This document shows positions 35,031 through 44,777 of a stretch of 64,000 nt of DNA, one piece after another. Origin of the DNA: Hericium rajendrae (lineage: Eukaryota > Basidiomycota > Agaricomycetes > Russulales > Hericiaceae); assembly GCA_033439255.1 (NCBI GenBank), contig CM065888.1, positions 2,108,001 to 2,172,000 of the forward strand. The letters are read 5' to 3'. The number at the start of each line of letters is the position of its first letter. Position 1 is the first letter of the stretch. Both the position numbers and the translations under genes were made by a program. Below the pieces are notes generated by a model that was not told the origin of the DNA, did no database searches, and saw nothing but the letters and a program-made list of their open reading frames with translations.

Positions 35031-35770
35031 TTACTTATTTACTTTGAATATAGTAGAATTAGCTGTTGTTTATTACTCCTGAGCCCACAATTTAAATATA
35101 TTTTCAACCTAGACAATTGGCTTAAGATGCTCTTGCCTTAGTATATTTTGGGGTTCTAGGTATGGTATGATAGGAATCATAGCATTGATAGCAACCCTAT
35201 GATGTTATATAGCTAGCATAGCTGTCACTCAAAACTACATAGCTCTATATACCCACCACCAACAGCTATAGAACCTATGATAGGTCTTATAGAGCTATAA
35301 AGCTGTGCTGCCAAAATACATAGAGTACATAGAACTATCATAGGAGCCATATCATTGACTGGAAGCTATGTAGAAAACTGATTTTTCTGATGCGGTCTCA
35401 TTCCCAATTCTCATCCAAGCTGGTGATGTCATTTGTATGTGCATGCCCACAGCTATGCCAGTACACCAGCACCCACACATGCTCTCCTCGCACATGTGTC
35501 AGCCCATGTGCACACACATACTCAAAGCTGCCCCACTGGCATGCACATGCCCATGTCGATGCCACAAGTATGTCGCATGCAGCCTTTTGAATCCATGCCT
35601 TGCTTGTAGACTTCATACACTTCATGGGTATGGCGAGATATAGTGATAATGGGCATATGTGATTGGGGCTGTAAGTTAGTGTTGGTAGATGGCATATTAC
35701 GATTCCTTAGAATCGTTTACTCTATACCAGCTTTTCCTATTGAAAACGACACCAAAACGATGACCAACCC

Positions 35771-35845
35771 CATTTGGCAGTTGGCTTATATAATCACAAG
35801 TCAACAATCTGACGAGTTTGCAGGTTCAATTCCAGTTCAATCTTG
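35771..35845 (+). other. tRNA-like segment with B-box, Helentron copy iii
   Basis: GGTTCAATTCC at 35,823-35,833 with GGCAGTTGGCTTATATAA upstream. Same module and position as in copies i, ii and iv. Confidence 0.55.
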
Positions 35846-36386
35846 AATTCTTTTATTTCATTTTACAATCAACATATCTCATTGTCACTGTTCACAATCA
35901 TTATACATAACATTTATATCTCATTATGATTTTTTGGAATCATTTACTCTAACTAATTTCTCATATAAAGTGAGGTTATAAGTTTGATTCTGCCAATTGC
36001 CATTCTTATAATTTTGGATATTTCTTAGAGATATTCAGTCTTTTAAATCTAACTAAATCATTGTTAGACTATATGCATATTCAAGTCAATGCTAGTCATA
36101 TTAGGACCAGAAGTTCTCAGTATGAAAAAGTGCAAACTTGTTACAAGATAGTAGATAAATGTACTTCATAGTAAAGTCTGTATCTTTTTATTGATGTAAG
36201 TGAGTGTGATGTATGGTAATATAATGAGAGCAAATTTTACCTCCTCAGAACATTTGTTTTCATAACAATAGGTCCAGAAATGACTGAGATATGAGCAAAT
36301 CACTTCAAAAGATATCCTTGAGAAGGAGATCCTAGTGATTGCATTGTAATGGAGCAATGAGTGGCGCTATTTACACGCTAAAGATA

Positions 36387-36421
36387 CCGTTGGAAAGGTC
36401 TGATTCGTACCTTTCCAACGG
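36387..36421. repeat. Hairpin, 13-bp perfect arms
   Basis: CCGTTGGAAAGGT (36,387-36,399) and ACCTTTCCAACGG (36,409-36,421) around a 9-nt loop, in Helentron copy iii. Confidence 0.85.
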
Positions 36422-36680
36422 CATATTATACAAGACGATCGGATAAGTATTGAGAAAACGCGGTAGCGATTACTGAAGGGTTGGTATTAGAGGTAGGGGC
36501 AAACTTGTTGAGGCCATATCGTTTTATTGACTCATCCAATTGTAGTGTACCTAGTGTTGTTGAAAAGGTATAATGGAGATCTTTCTGACGCAATCAAGGG
36601 ACCGATGATATCTCCAGTACTTAAGGAGGTACACTCGAATTATCACAAAACCTCCTATTTGACTATTTTCAAGGTTTTAC

Positions 36681-36773
36681 ATAATCCGCAGCATGGGCAA
36701 AATGACATACTCCCGTCCCATGACATTATGAGGGGGACGGGAGTACGTCATTTTGCCCATGCTGCAGATTACA
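36681..36773. repeat. Long hairpin, about 39-bp arms
   Basis: The arms at about 36,681-36,719 and 36,734-36,773 are complementary with about two mismatches: key words are GCATGGGCAAAATGAC and GTCATTTTGCCCATGC, and CTCCCGTCCC and GGGACGGGAG. The loop is about 14 nt. Confidence 0.85.
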
Positions 36774-37093
36774 TAAGTGATTTATAAGCAGGAAAAAATC
36801 GAAAAAATCATCCAAGTCTAGGGCAAATCATCAAATCATCTGAGAATAAACACATACTGAGTAGTATAAAAAATCAGTAAAAATCGTGTTAATATGGTCA
36901 TTGATAGTACTATTCAGAAACACTTGAGTTTATGTTTATAGCTAGATAATTGACAGAGATATAGCCAAATTACTGATTCAGATCCCTAGAAGGCAAAAAT
37001 AAAAATCAATCTAGGTAACATACAACAGTTGACAGACTTTCAAAGGCCACACTTATGTACTTCATAAATGTAAACACAATTTTTGAGAAGTCA

Positions 37094-37131
37094 CATGCAA
37101 CAGCGAGCCTGACCGGGCTCGCTGTTGCACA
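37094..37131. repeat. Hairpin, 13-bp arms with 5-nt loop
   Basis: GCAACAGCGAGCC (37,097-37,109) pairs with GGCTCGCTGTTGC (37,116-37,128) around a short loop. It is GC-rich in an AT-rich context. Confidence 0.85.
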
Positions 37132-37413
37132 TGACCATTATTTTGTCATTGGTTCAACTCTTGCTAGTAACAAAGTTTAAAAATAAAAGATAAGTGTAAA
37201 ACAATATACTTTAAAGATGGAGATCTTTGCAGCATTACAATACTAGTATATTCAATTCTCTGTTATCTTATTAATTCTGTGAGAATAACACTACAAAGTT
37301 AGAACAATTCAAAAGGAATCGTATTGCCGTGCAGAGCATCGGCCCTCTTCTCCCAAGTAGTATGTAGTTAGTTAGGGATCATGACATATAGATTTGAACT
37401 TTGCAATATAATA

Positions 37414-37814
37414 CATCAGGAACCTTCAAAACTTTCTGATGGATCCTGCAGAGTCTGATCAACTGCAAGACCTGATCCAGTTGCAGGCTCTAATTAGAGG
37501 TCAATTTTTGATCAGAGATTTTATATTTTGAAGTCAATAACTATTGGCAAATATAGTAGTCATCCAACTCTAATCATTAGATGCAACAAAGTTTTCAATA
37601 TCTAAATTTTACATAAATCTGAGTAGTTCTGATCAGTCTGTGAGCATTCTGCATTGATACTTTTTTGAATCTTAAGGTCAAATATTCTGCAGCTAGCTGA
37701 GAGTAGCTGATGTTGTCTGAGAGTATCTGATGTGTCTGATGCAACTGCTGCAGATCATGCAGACACTGTCAGATGCCTTGCAGGTCAAACAGAAAGTTTT
37801 GAAGGTTCCTGATG
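37414..37814 (+). mobile_element. MITE family M1, copy d
   Basis: 401 bp, terminal inverted repeats as in the other copies, duplication TA on both sides. Inserted in Helentron copy i; absent at the matching place in copy ii (near 18,000). Confidence 0.9.
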
Positions 37815-38355
37815 TATGTTAATCAAAATAAAGTTTGGATAGCAGGTTACCCACAGGTCACTCGTAGGTCAATGGGTTTGAGCACAACCTTGATCTGGAT
37901 TTGTGCAGGTCTCAGCCACCAGATGATCTGGATCTATAAGTTAGATACCTGCAGGTCAATTTTATGGGTATACCTGTGTTGACCTACGGGTGACTCTAAC
38001 TCATGTTGAACCCTAAAGCATATAAAAAACACTATTTAATCTAATCTAATCATGAGTAGTTCAGCTCCTACCTCTGATAACTCTACATTTTTTACTATGT
38101 TATATATCTTAGCACATTATTTTATATATAATCTTGTATGTTATACAGTACACACTTGTCATATTTTATTATACTCAGCCTAATATATGATATACACTAT
38201 TATATATGCTTATACTATAGATACTTGTAATATCTACAATTATAGTAGTAGTCTAGTTGTATATCTAATCAAACAAGATTCAAGATTGAATATATGATCA
38301 ATGTCAAACATTGTATTGTTGAACAAAGCTAATGGCCAATCATGTGATCAATAGC

Positions 38356-39141
38356 AGACCTTGTTTGGCCGCACAAGGTCTGGTGGCTGTGCTTAGCTTA
38401 TGTCAGCAGTAGTTGATGTTGCGCTCTCTGCTCTCTCTTCTTTTCTTCAGATAGCTTTGAAGTCAGTGTGATACTACCAGTAGTGCACACTAACTACAAG
38501 GCTTGGACACGCCCAGTCCCCATCTACAGCGAGTTGCGGCTGAGGTGTCCAATGATGGTGTGGGGCCATCACCAACTTTCTGGATATCTTCTGATGATGT
38601 GGCATAGAGATTGCACCATAGCACTCTCAATACCACATCAATCAGAATGAGTTAAAGCTTGTTAGAATCAGATTTACAATAGCTCTAGAATAGTGCCACA
38701 AACAACAAAATAGCATGACAAAATGCTGACCTATTGGACTATATGTCTGTGATGATGTGGCAGACTGTTTGCTTTATAGCTCTGCTGATACTGCATCAAT
38801 CATGATGTATGAGGGCTTGTTGAACTCAGATTTACAATGGCTTTCTAACAATACAATGTACAACATCATAGCACCATTGGTTGTTGAGATAGGAGACAAT
38901 ATTGGTTTGCTGATATGACACATAAATTGAAGAATATCTCTGCTTGCAGTGATCCAATTTTCATATTCTAAATTGGGTTAGAAAGATGTAATCCAAGATA
39001 TTTGAACACAATTTACCGTTTGTTGATTGATTGCTTTGTTGCAGAGCTATAAAGCAATCACTGTATACAGTGTATTGGCTCTCTAGGCGACTTATGCTTA
39101 TGTAAGCGGGTACTAAGACCTTGTTTGGCCGCACAAGGTCT
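38356..39141. repeat. 786-bp segment bounded by palindromes, counterpart of 16,684-17,461
   Basis: Both ends carry AGACCTTGT...ACAAGGTCT with centre TTGGCCGC. It is inverted relative to the segment in Helentron copy ii. The two palindromes have changed together relative to that copy. Confidence 0.6.
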
Positions 39142-39299
39142 TGTAAGATCACATGACCGAGTCTCAGGACCCACTGCTACCGATAAATTGCATTTTTTGC
39201 TCATTTTATCAATAAACAGTATGTACATTTGTTTGCTGTGTATCATTTTAGTGGCTGTATCTTTCTATAAGCAGTAAATTATGTTGGAGACCGGCTTTC

Positions 39300-39845
39300 T
39301 GGTATATTCGGATGCATTTGAGAACAAGTGAATCGGTTGAGTACTGATTAAGTTAGCTAGAGTTCAAGCATTCTGGGGAGAAAATGCAGAAACAATTTGC
39401 ATTCTGTGAGTTTTGCACCGATCCTGATGTCTGAGGTACCATCAGAAAGCTATCAATAAGCAGATTCTGATGCATTTTAGAATGAGTAAATCGGTTGAGA
39501 CTTGGCCTAGTTAGCTAGGGTTCAAGCATTTTAGAAGAGGAAAAAAAGAAACACTTTGCATTCTGCGAGTTCTTAACCGATTTGGACGCATGAAGTATGG
39601 TAGCAAAGCTATAAGTGAGTAGATTTAGACACATTTGAGAATGAGTAAATCGGTAAAGAATGGACTGAGTTAGCTCAAATTCAAGTGTTATAGAGGAGAA
39701 ATGTAGAAATTCATTGCACTCTGTGACTTCTGCACAGATCAGGATGCAAAAAATACTGTCAGAAAGCAATAAATGAGCAGATTCAGATGCATTTGAGAAC
39801 AGGTAAATTGGTCAAAAATTGATCAAGTTACATTAAATCAAGAAA
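39300..39845 (-). repeat. Tandem repeat, about 155 bp, in Helentron copy i
   Basis: Inverted counterpart of 15,985-16,530, about 3.5 units marked by GAACAAGTGAATCGGT and related words. Confidence 0.65.
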
Positions 39846-39849
39846 GTTT

Positions 39850-39925
39850 GGCCAGAGCTGGAGTTGAACCTGCAAACTCATTAGATTGAAGATGTGTGAT
39901 TATATAAGCCAACTGCCTAATGGGC
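39850..39925 (-). other. tRNA-like segment with B-box, Helentron copy i
   Basis: On the minus strand GGTTCAACTCC (39,860-39,870) with GGCAGTTGGCTTATATAA upstream. Same module as in copies ii-iv. Confidence 0.55.
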
Positions 39926-39996
39926 ATAGTCATCATTTTGGTGTCATTTTCACTATGAAAAGGTGGTATAGAGTAAACGATTCTAAGGAATCGTAA

Positions 39997-40068
39997 CCAC
40001 CTCTCTTGTAGTATGTGCACGTCACACGTGGGCCTGAGGGCGTATCAGGAGGCTTGTCACCAGTCCGC
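39997..40068 (-). pseudogene. Copia gag fragment between Helentron i and the small LTR element
   Basis: A 72-bp minus-strand piece of Copia gag with the start of a zinc-knuckle-like block. It is bounded by the Helentron end and by the small LTR element (duplication CCGC). Fossil. Confidence 0.55.
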
Positions 40069-42487
40069 TGGAGTAGGCCCAGAGGTCACGTCGCAAGACC
40101 TAGGATAGTGGTGAGATGGGGATTGTGCTACTACATGCTGGCAGCTAACTACTCGAATGATGACTAAGCATAAGGGAAACTCCCACAGATCACGTGCTCT
40201 ATGGCAGTAGGGACCCCCTTGGTCCCTACTCCATCATCCCCCCCTCAAACATGGGCGACGCCCTCGTCGCCTAGGGAAAAAAACAGCGAACTCATGAACG
40301 AACCCATCCGAGACCATGCAAGACACGACCAAGCTCAACGAGACGTGGATCTCCATCCCAATCAAGTGGCACCAACTGCACAACAGAACTCGTGGGAGAG
40401 CATGTCGAAACATGTAGAACTGATGGCCGCCCAGCACGAAGGCCTGCAGGATGATGCCGTGTTACAATGAGAAGAGAAGGTGGAGTCGGCCAAGAGACGT
40501 GACTCTGAGAACGGGGCATAAATGATCGAGGTCGGTGTGACCGACGAGCTCGACGTTGCAAGGAAGCGAATGGCCTTGTTACAGAGTCAGAACGCAAGAC
40601 TGAAAAGTCTCGGAGTGCAGATGAGCATGGTGAGGAGACCACTGGTATGGGGAGCAAGTCGGCGTCATCAGCCCACGATAAAGATTTGCATGGTGTTGCA
40701 GGCATGCCTGCGGGTTGTGCAGCGAAATTGACGTGGGTGGTGATGGGTGCCTTGTCTGTCTGGACAGCAACAGCAGCGCGTGATGGACGGCGTACCTCGA
40801 TGCTGTCTTCTTCGTGCCCCTCTTTCAAACCCACTGCCTTTCCTTCCTGAAACCCTTGCTCTCTCCCTTTCACGGCTCCTATCCTCTTGCCGGCTTCAAA
40901 TCCCTCGCAGAATCCTGCCTTCCGTCCCTCTTGCAAACCTTTCGCATGACCCTCACGAAGAGCAGAGGCCACGATCTTCTCAAGATACACGAGATCGAGC
41001 CGCGCGGGATCGACATCCCCAAGGAGCGACGCGACGGCCATGCGGGGCTCACCCGGTTCGACTCCGGGCGCCGGCGTTTTCGCGTCGTTGTACGCGGGTG
41101 CGGATACGTTGGGAAGGGCGGATGGGGGTGTGGGCTGCAGAGATGGCAGGGCGGGGCTCTCGGTATGCGCGTGCGGGGCTTGTGCTTCGTCACCGCGGGC
41201 TTCACCGCGGTTTCGCGACTCGTCTTCGGTCGTGGGTGGGTGCATGATGCTACTGGGTGGCGCGGGCACGTCGTGTGATGTCGCAGCATGCGTGCGCGAT
41301 GCAGGCGGGACAGGGGTGCGTATCGGGTGTGCGCGTCCTCCCTGCGCATTGCTCACGGTGCGCACGTCCTCCGTACGCGGCCCTGAGCCCTTCTTCGACT
41401 CGGTTTCCGTGGTGCTGGGGCGTATGGTATGTCGAGGTGGCGTGCGCGAGTCGTGGGGGGTTGCGGTAGGCGTGTGGGAGGTGGTAGAGGCAGTGGGGGC
41501 TGCGTGGGTGTTCCCGGCGGCGACTTCGCGCGATTCGCGACTGGTGGCTGCTGGTGGTCTGGCGGGCTCGCGCGCGATCGCAAATGGCGGCAGTGGGTTG
41601 CTGCGTGATGTGGGTGCATCATGCGGGGTTGTTGCGTGCGGGTGGAATGCGGGAAGGGCAGAGGGGAGCGCGGGGTTGGCGGTCACACTGCGGACCTCGC
41701 GCGAGTCGCGTTTGGTCGCTGCGGATGGTGTCTGTGGCTCGCGGGTGATAGCGAATGGCGGCGAGAGGCTGCTGCTGCGCGTAGGAGCGTTGTTCGAGCT
41801 CGTGGAGGTGGTGTGCGATGCGAGAAAGGAGCTGCAAGGCGCGGGACGTGCGGTCTGCGTGTGTACATCGCGTGGCTGCTGCATAGGCGCCAGCGTGGGC
41901 TCTTTCGAATTGATCGCAGCGGGCGCGTCGTGTGCTGTGACGGTGGTGACGAGCGATGGCGCGGGGCTGGTAGGAGGCACGAGAAAGGGTGGGGCTTCGC
42001 CGAACCATGCTGCTCTGCGAGCAGCTGCGGCTGCGCATCTGTTCCGAACCTTTTTGGGTAATTCCATATTCGGACGTCGAGCTCGATCGAAAGACGGTGT
42101 TGGGGCACAGAAAGGAGATGCGGACCCTGGAAAATGCGAACAACGATGATGAGAGAGACTGCAACACAAAAATCACGATAGAGACGCAGGAGAGGACACA
42201 GCACGCGGACTCGAAGATGAAACACAAGGCACGAGGACGCAAAAAAGGCACGAAAAGACTGGAAATCCACTGGCACTATGCAACGCAACACTAGTGGGCC
42301 GAATCCGCTCTCATCACCAAGATGGAGTAGGCCTAGAGGTCACGTCGCAAGACCTAGGATAGTGGTGAGATGGGGATTGTGCTACTACATGCTGGCAGCT
42401 AACTACTCGAATGATGACTAAGCATAAGGGAAACTCCCGCAGATCACGTGCTCTATGGCAGTAGGGACCCCCTTGGTCCCTACTCCA
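40069..42487 (-). mobile_element. Small LTR element (165-bp LTRs) carrying one long ORF
   Basis: LTRs 40,069-40,233 and 42,323-42,487 (TGGAGTAGG...CCTACTCCA), about 2.4 kb in all, flanked by CCGC. In minus orientation a primer-site-like TTGGTGATGAGAGCGG follows the right LTR and a purine tract (GAGGGGGGGATGA) precedes the left one. The LTRs look nearly identical. The size fits TRIM-like elements, but the interior holds one ORF of about 600 codons with no gag, protease, integrase or RT hallmark. It looks whole and recent, and it is inserted in Copia gag. Confidence 0.82.
40292..42169 (-). CDS. Long ORF inside the small LTR element, unrecognised product
   Basis: An open frame of up to 625 codons. 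A plausible start is the internal MELPKKVRNRCAAAAARR. The first two thirds are Pro/Thr/Ala/Ser-rich and low complexity. The last third has an acidic helix start (DVDPARLDLVYLEKIV) followed by a run of Gly every fourth residue (GHAKGLQEGRKAGFCEGFEAG, then KGREQGFQEGKAVGLKEGHE). It ends with KSLSWADDADLLPIPVV and a basic stretch. The Gly-x3-Gly pattern with complex-sequence flanks suggests a real protein. The element could have captured a host gene, or this could be an unusual gag. A long ORF on the other strand is its GC-rich shadow. Confidence 0.5.
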   Translation of the reverse strand: MCCSLSHHRCSHFPGSASPFCAPTPSFDRARRPNMELPKKVRNRCAAAAARRAAWFGEAPPFLVPPTSPAPSLVTTVTAHDAPAAINSKEPTLAPMQQPRDVHTQTARPAPCSSFLASHTTSTSSNNAPTRSSSLSPPFAITREPQTPSAATKRDSREVRSVTANPALPSALPAFHPHATTPHDAPTSRSNPLPPFAIAREPARPPAATSRESREVAAGNTHAAPTASTTSHTPTATPHDSRTPPRHTIRPSTTETESKKGSGPRTEDVRTVSNAQGGRAHPIRTPVPPASRTHAATSHDVPAPPSSIMHPPTTEDESRNRGEARGDEAQAPHAHTESPALPSLQPTPPSALPNVSAPAYNDAKTPAPGVEPGEPRMAVASLLGDVDPARLDLVYLEKIVASALREGHAKGLQEGRKAGFCEGFEAGKRIGAVKGREQGFQEGKAVGLKEGHEEDSIEVRRPSRAAVAVQTDKAPITTHVNFAAQPAGMPATPCKSLSWADDADLLPIPVVSSPCSSALRDFSVLRSDSVTRPFASLQRRARRSHRPRSFMPRSQSHVSWPTPPSLLIVTRHHPAGLRAGRPSVLHVSTCSPTSSVVQLVPLDWDGDPRLVELGRVLHGLGWVRS

Positions 42488-43150
42488 CCGCGGAGGCTTG
42501 GAGAAAGTCTGAAGTGCAGAGGCACCATCCTTGCCTGAAACGTCACCGGATCAATGCATGCGATTGATCTCCTCATTGCGGAACGCTGCCTGAAGCGACA
42601 AATGATGTATCTTCTCGAGTAAGAGCAAGAAAGAGGAGAAGGAGGAGTATTCAGAGGGCAGAGAACAAGTCATAGTCATGCAAACGAGCTCCTCATTGAG
42701 CTTGGTGATGTCAAAGGTCTCCGGACGCAGATTCTGAATGCAGAGAATGGCCTCATCGATGTGGTTCATCAGGAATGCAAGCAACTCCTCCTCACCCTTG
42801 CGGATGGAGAAGAGATCATCGTAGGCATTGAATCGAGCACTGGGACACTGCGAGAGGTGAACAGAATGAAGGGTGGTCCAGATAAGCTTAGCATCAGACT
42901 TGCAAGCCTGGATATGGATGCACTGGTCCGGGGCAATAGCAAGAAACAGCGCACCAAGAGCCTTATCATGCTTCTCCAACCAATTGGCAACCTTATCCAT
43001 CTCCTTCACATCCGGCTTGATCTCAGTACCACTCACAATACCCCATAAACCCCTCAATCTCAAGACCGCAGTGATCTCCTCACTCCACTGAACATAGTTC
43101 GAGGACGAAAGCCTCGAAATTTGCATAAGGTGCAAAAAAGGGTTCGACAT
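42488..43150 (-). pseudogene. Copia gag, N-terminal part
   Basis: Minus-strand gag of the UBN2 type: SRLSSSNYVQWSEEITAVLR, LRGLWGIVSGTE, LGALFLAIAPDQ, AKLIWTTLHSVH and EYSSFSSFLLLLEKI. It begins just after the 5' LTR and leader (43,151-43,455). Bounded on the left by the small LTR element. Fossil. Confidence 0.88.
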
Positions 43151-43455
43151 ATCTAAGTTGGACTGGGGAAGACCAGCAAGGCACTATAGTGTAGCGGGCT
43201 TGATTGTCAATGGTAGAAGTCAATAAAATGAAGGGTTGACACTTTTTGAGAGCAGAGGGGATAGAGATATAAGAGATAGATGCAGAGAGACTCAACGATG
43301 TTAAGACCCGATGGCTCAGCGGATCGGCACGAAAACTTGTGGGCAATGAAGGTACGTAGAGGCGACGTCGTTGGCGAAAGATCGGCGAGATCGGACGAGT
43401 GGATGGGCAGATATCGATGATGTGAAAACTTCGCTAGAGCGCAGGGCCCATCACC

Positions 43456-44074
43456 TGTCAAAGTGCGAATCTGAGTGATAGGGAGCAACTCAGGAGCGCA
43501 GGGAGCGAAAGGGAGACACAAGGATTGATTAAAGACTGCAGTCCAATGTGAGCAACTCGATACATGAGAAAGAAACACTATAGCACACCTGCAGTCCAAT
43601 GTGAGCAACTAAAAAGCTCACAGTCGATGGGACCGCAGGTGTATGATGCTCTACAGAAGTTGCCAGGCAGTGGCTTCAAAACTGTACAGTAGACACAACC
43701 AACAAGGGCAAGGCCCGAAAGAGCAAAAGTGAAGTAAGCCATAGAGTAAGCAGTGCAATAGACAAGGCAATGCGAGCGAGAAAAATAGTCCTGTAACAAC
43801 AACCAGTTGGCTAAGTGGTATAAGTGTGCTAGACTGACCTGTAAGGGTCCCAGGTTCAAATCCTGACTAGTGCATTAAAGCATAAGGTCATAGGTTCAAC
43901 TCCCAAGTAGTGCGCACTAAGCAAGGGTCTCTAAGATCGAATCTCAGAGACTACAAGCTAGTCACAAGTCCTAGGTTCGACTCTAGGTGTCTGCATGCTT
44001 GCAGAAGGACCTAGAATCGAGCCTTGACTGTGCTGTGATTTTGCACCAGGATGCTGAGTCACAAGACTTCAACA
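43456..44074 (-). repeat. Copia LTR (5' LTR of the minus-strand element)
   Basis: TGTCAAAGTG...GACTTCAACA, about 619 bp, partner of 2,940-3,557. The same tRNA-like module is present (GGTTCAAATCC at 43,853-43,863 and further B-box-like sites to about 44,025). The duplication TCGAT follows at 44,075. Confidence 0.85.
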
Positions 44075-44079
44075 TCGAT

Positions 44080-44754
44080 GACTCCAAGGATGCCTCTCAT
44101 GCCATCCAGACCCTCCAGATGGGCATGCGCCCGGTAGTCGACTACATCACCGAGTTTGAGTCCCTCGCTCCTCGCACTGGCTACAACGATGTGGCCCTGA
44201 TCGACTGGTTCCTGCATGGCCTCAACAGTGCCCTGCAGGATGATTGCCAGCACAGCTACCCCACGCCCACCATGCTGGTTGAGTGGAAAGAGAGGGCCCA
44301 TGACAGGAATGCTGCCTATCTCATGCGCACCCAGTTCCAGAGTCCCCATCTTACAACTGGGTGCACCCCAGTGAGCACTTGCTCCCCTCAGTTCACATCT
44401 ACTGGCCAATCCCGCACAGTTGCTGCTACAGGTGCCCAACTGCTCAAACTCTTGGAGCCTGACCGTGAGCACCTCAGGTGTGAGGGCGGTTGCTTCCGCT
44501 GCTGCCAGAAGGGCCATGGCTTCCGTGACTGCCCCTTCAACACTGACTCCAACCCCCATGCCCCAACCCCTCGTGTCCGAGCACTAGAAACCGGCTCTGC
44601 CCTGGGAGTAGCTCCAGAAGATGCAGCTGCCACCCTCGCTGTCCCCACCATCAACAGGTCTATTGCTGACTTATCGTCACAGTTGAAGGACTTGAGCGAG
44701 GAAGAGAGGAAAGAGGCAAAGGCTGCATTGAAGGACATGGTTGAGGGTTTTTAA
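44080..44754 (+). pseudogene. Gypsy gag, C-terminal part with zinc knuckle
   Basis: Plus-strand gag: MGMRPVVDYITEFESLAPRT, ALIDWFLHGLNSALQDD, a zinc knuckle CFRCCQKGHGFRDC (C-x2-C-x4-H-x4-C) near 44,494-44,535, and a coiled-coil-like tail (DLSSQLKDLSEEERKEAKAA). It continues the Gypsy copy at 1,426-2,939 across the Copia insertion. Fossil. Confidence 0.85.
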
Positions 44755-44777
44755 AGTGCCCTCCGGTCACGTCATCC

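Larger units (their letters stand above)
32412..35392 (+). mobile_element. CATCTG-family element Tc, containing MITE M1c
   Basis: Termini CATCAGATAAATG and CTGATTTTTCTGATG, duplication CG on both sides. Closely parallel to Ta: GTACATAGCTCTA start, (GATAA)n run at 32,882-32,906, module at 33,560-33,672, GC-rich repeat 34,190-35,030, CTATGATAGG cluster at the right. M1c lies at 33,789-34,190. Net length about 2.58 kb. No transposase. Confidence 0.85.
35697..37357 (+). mobile_element. Helentron-like element, copy iii (1.66 kb)
   Basis: Starts TTACGATTCCTTAGAATCGT and ends CCCTCTTCTCCCAAG, inserted between A and T with no duplication; the sequence is uninterrupted at the matching place near 18,060. 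The subterminal GGAATCGT lies at 37,317 and is followed by a stem GCCG...CGGC where copies i and ii have GCCA...TGGY. The interior is unlike copies i and ii beyond the tRNA-like 5' part. It has three strong hairpins and no recognisable gene. Confidence 0.75.
13502..39996 (-). mobile_element. Helentron-like element, copy i (outer, nested)
   Basis: On the minus strand it starts at 39,996 with TTACGATTCC plus hairpin and ends at 13,502 with CCTCTTCCACCAAG. The inverted complement GGAATCGT of the 5' end lies about 37 nt before the 3' end (near 13,535), followed by a short hairpin. There is no target duplication. Asymmetric inverted repeats of this kind are known from Helentrons/Helitron2. It is inserted in Copia gag and itself contains the gag-only Copia element, elements Td, Tb and Tc, Helentron copy iii, two MITEs and a solo LTR. 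No Rep or helicase domain is visible, so it is non-autonomous or has lost them. It shares most of its own sequence with copy ii. Confidence 0.7.
2940..44074 (-). mobile_element. Copia LTR retrotransposon, heavily nested fossil
   Basis: Two LTRs (2,940-3,557 and 43,456-44,074, about 618 bp, TG...CA ends) are flanked by the 5-bp duplication TCGAT and bound a minus-strand Ty1/Copia element. Reading on the minus strand, the parts run from gag (43,150 down to 42,488 and 40,068 down to 39,997) through integrase (13,501-12,355 and 11,773-11,327) and reverse transcriptase (10,829-9,576) to RNase H (9,174-8,586 and 3,900-3,558). That is the Copia order, with integrase before reverse transcriptase. Six insertions separate the parts and spread an element of about 5-6 kb over 41 kb. 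It sits in a Gypsy gag region. It is broken; the nesting alone makes it old relative to everything inside it. Confidence 0.85.

Noticed and set aside
13502-39996. Classical Helitron (5'-TC, CTRR-3')
   Set aside because: Termini do not match TC/CTRR; the asymmetric inverted repeats and hairpin terminus fit the Helentron/Helitron2 type better.
41040-42149. Plus-strand 369-codon ORF in the small LTR element
   Set aside because: GC-rich antisense shadow. The minus ORF is longer, has complex sequence at its end and agrees with the orientation given by primer site and purine tract.
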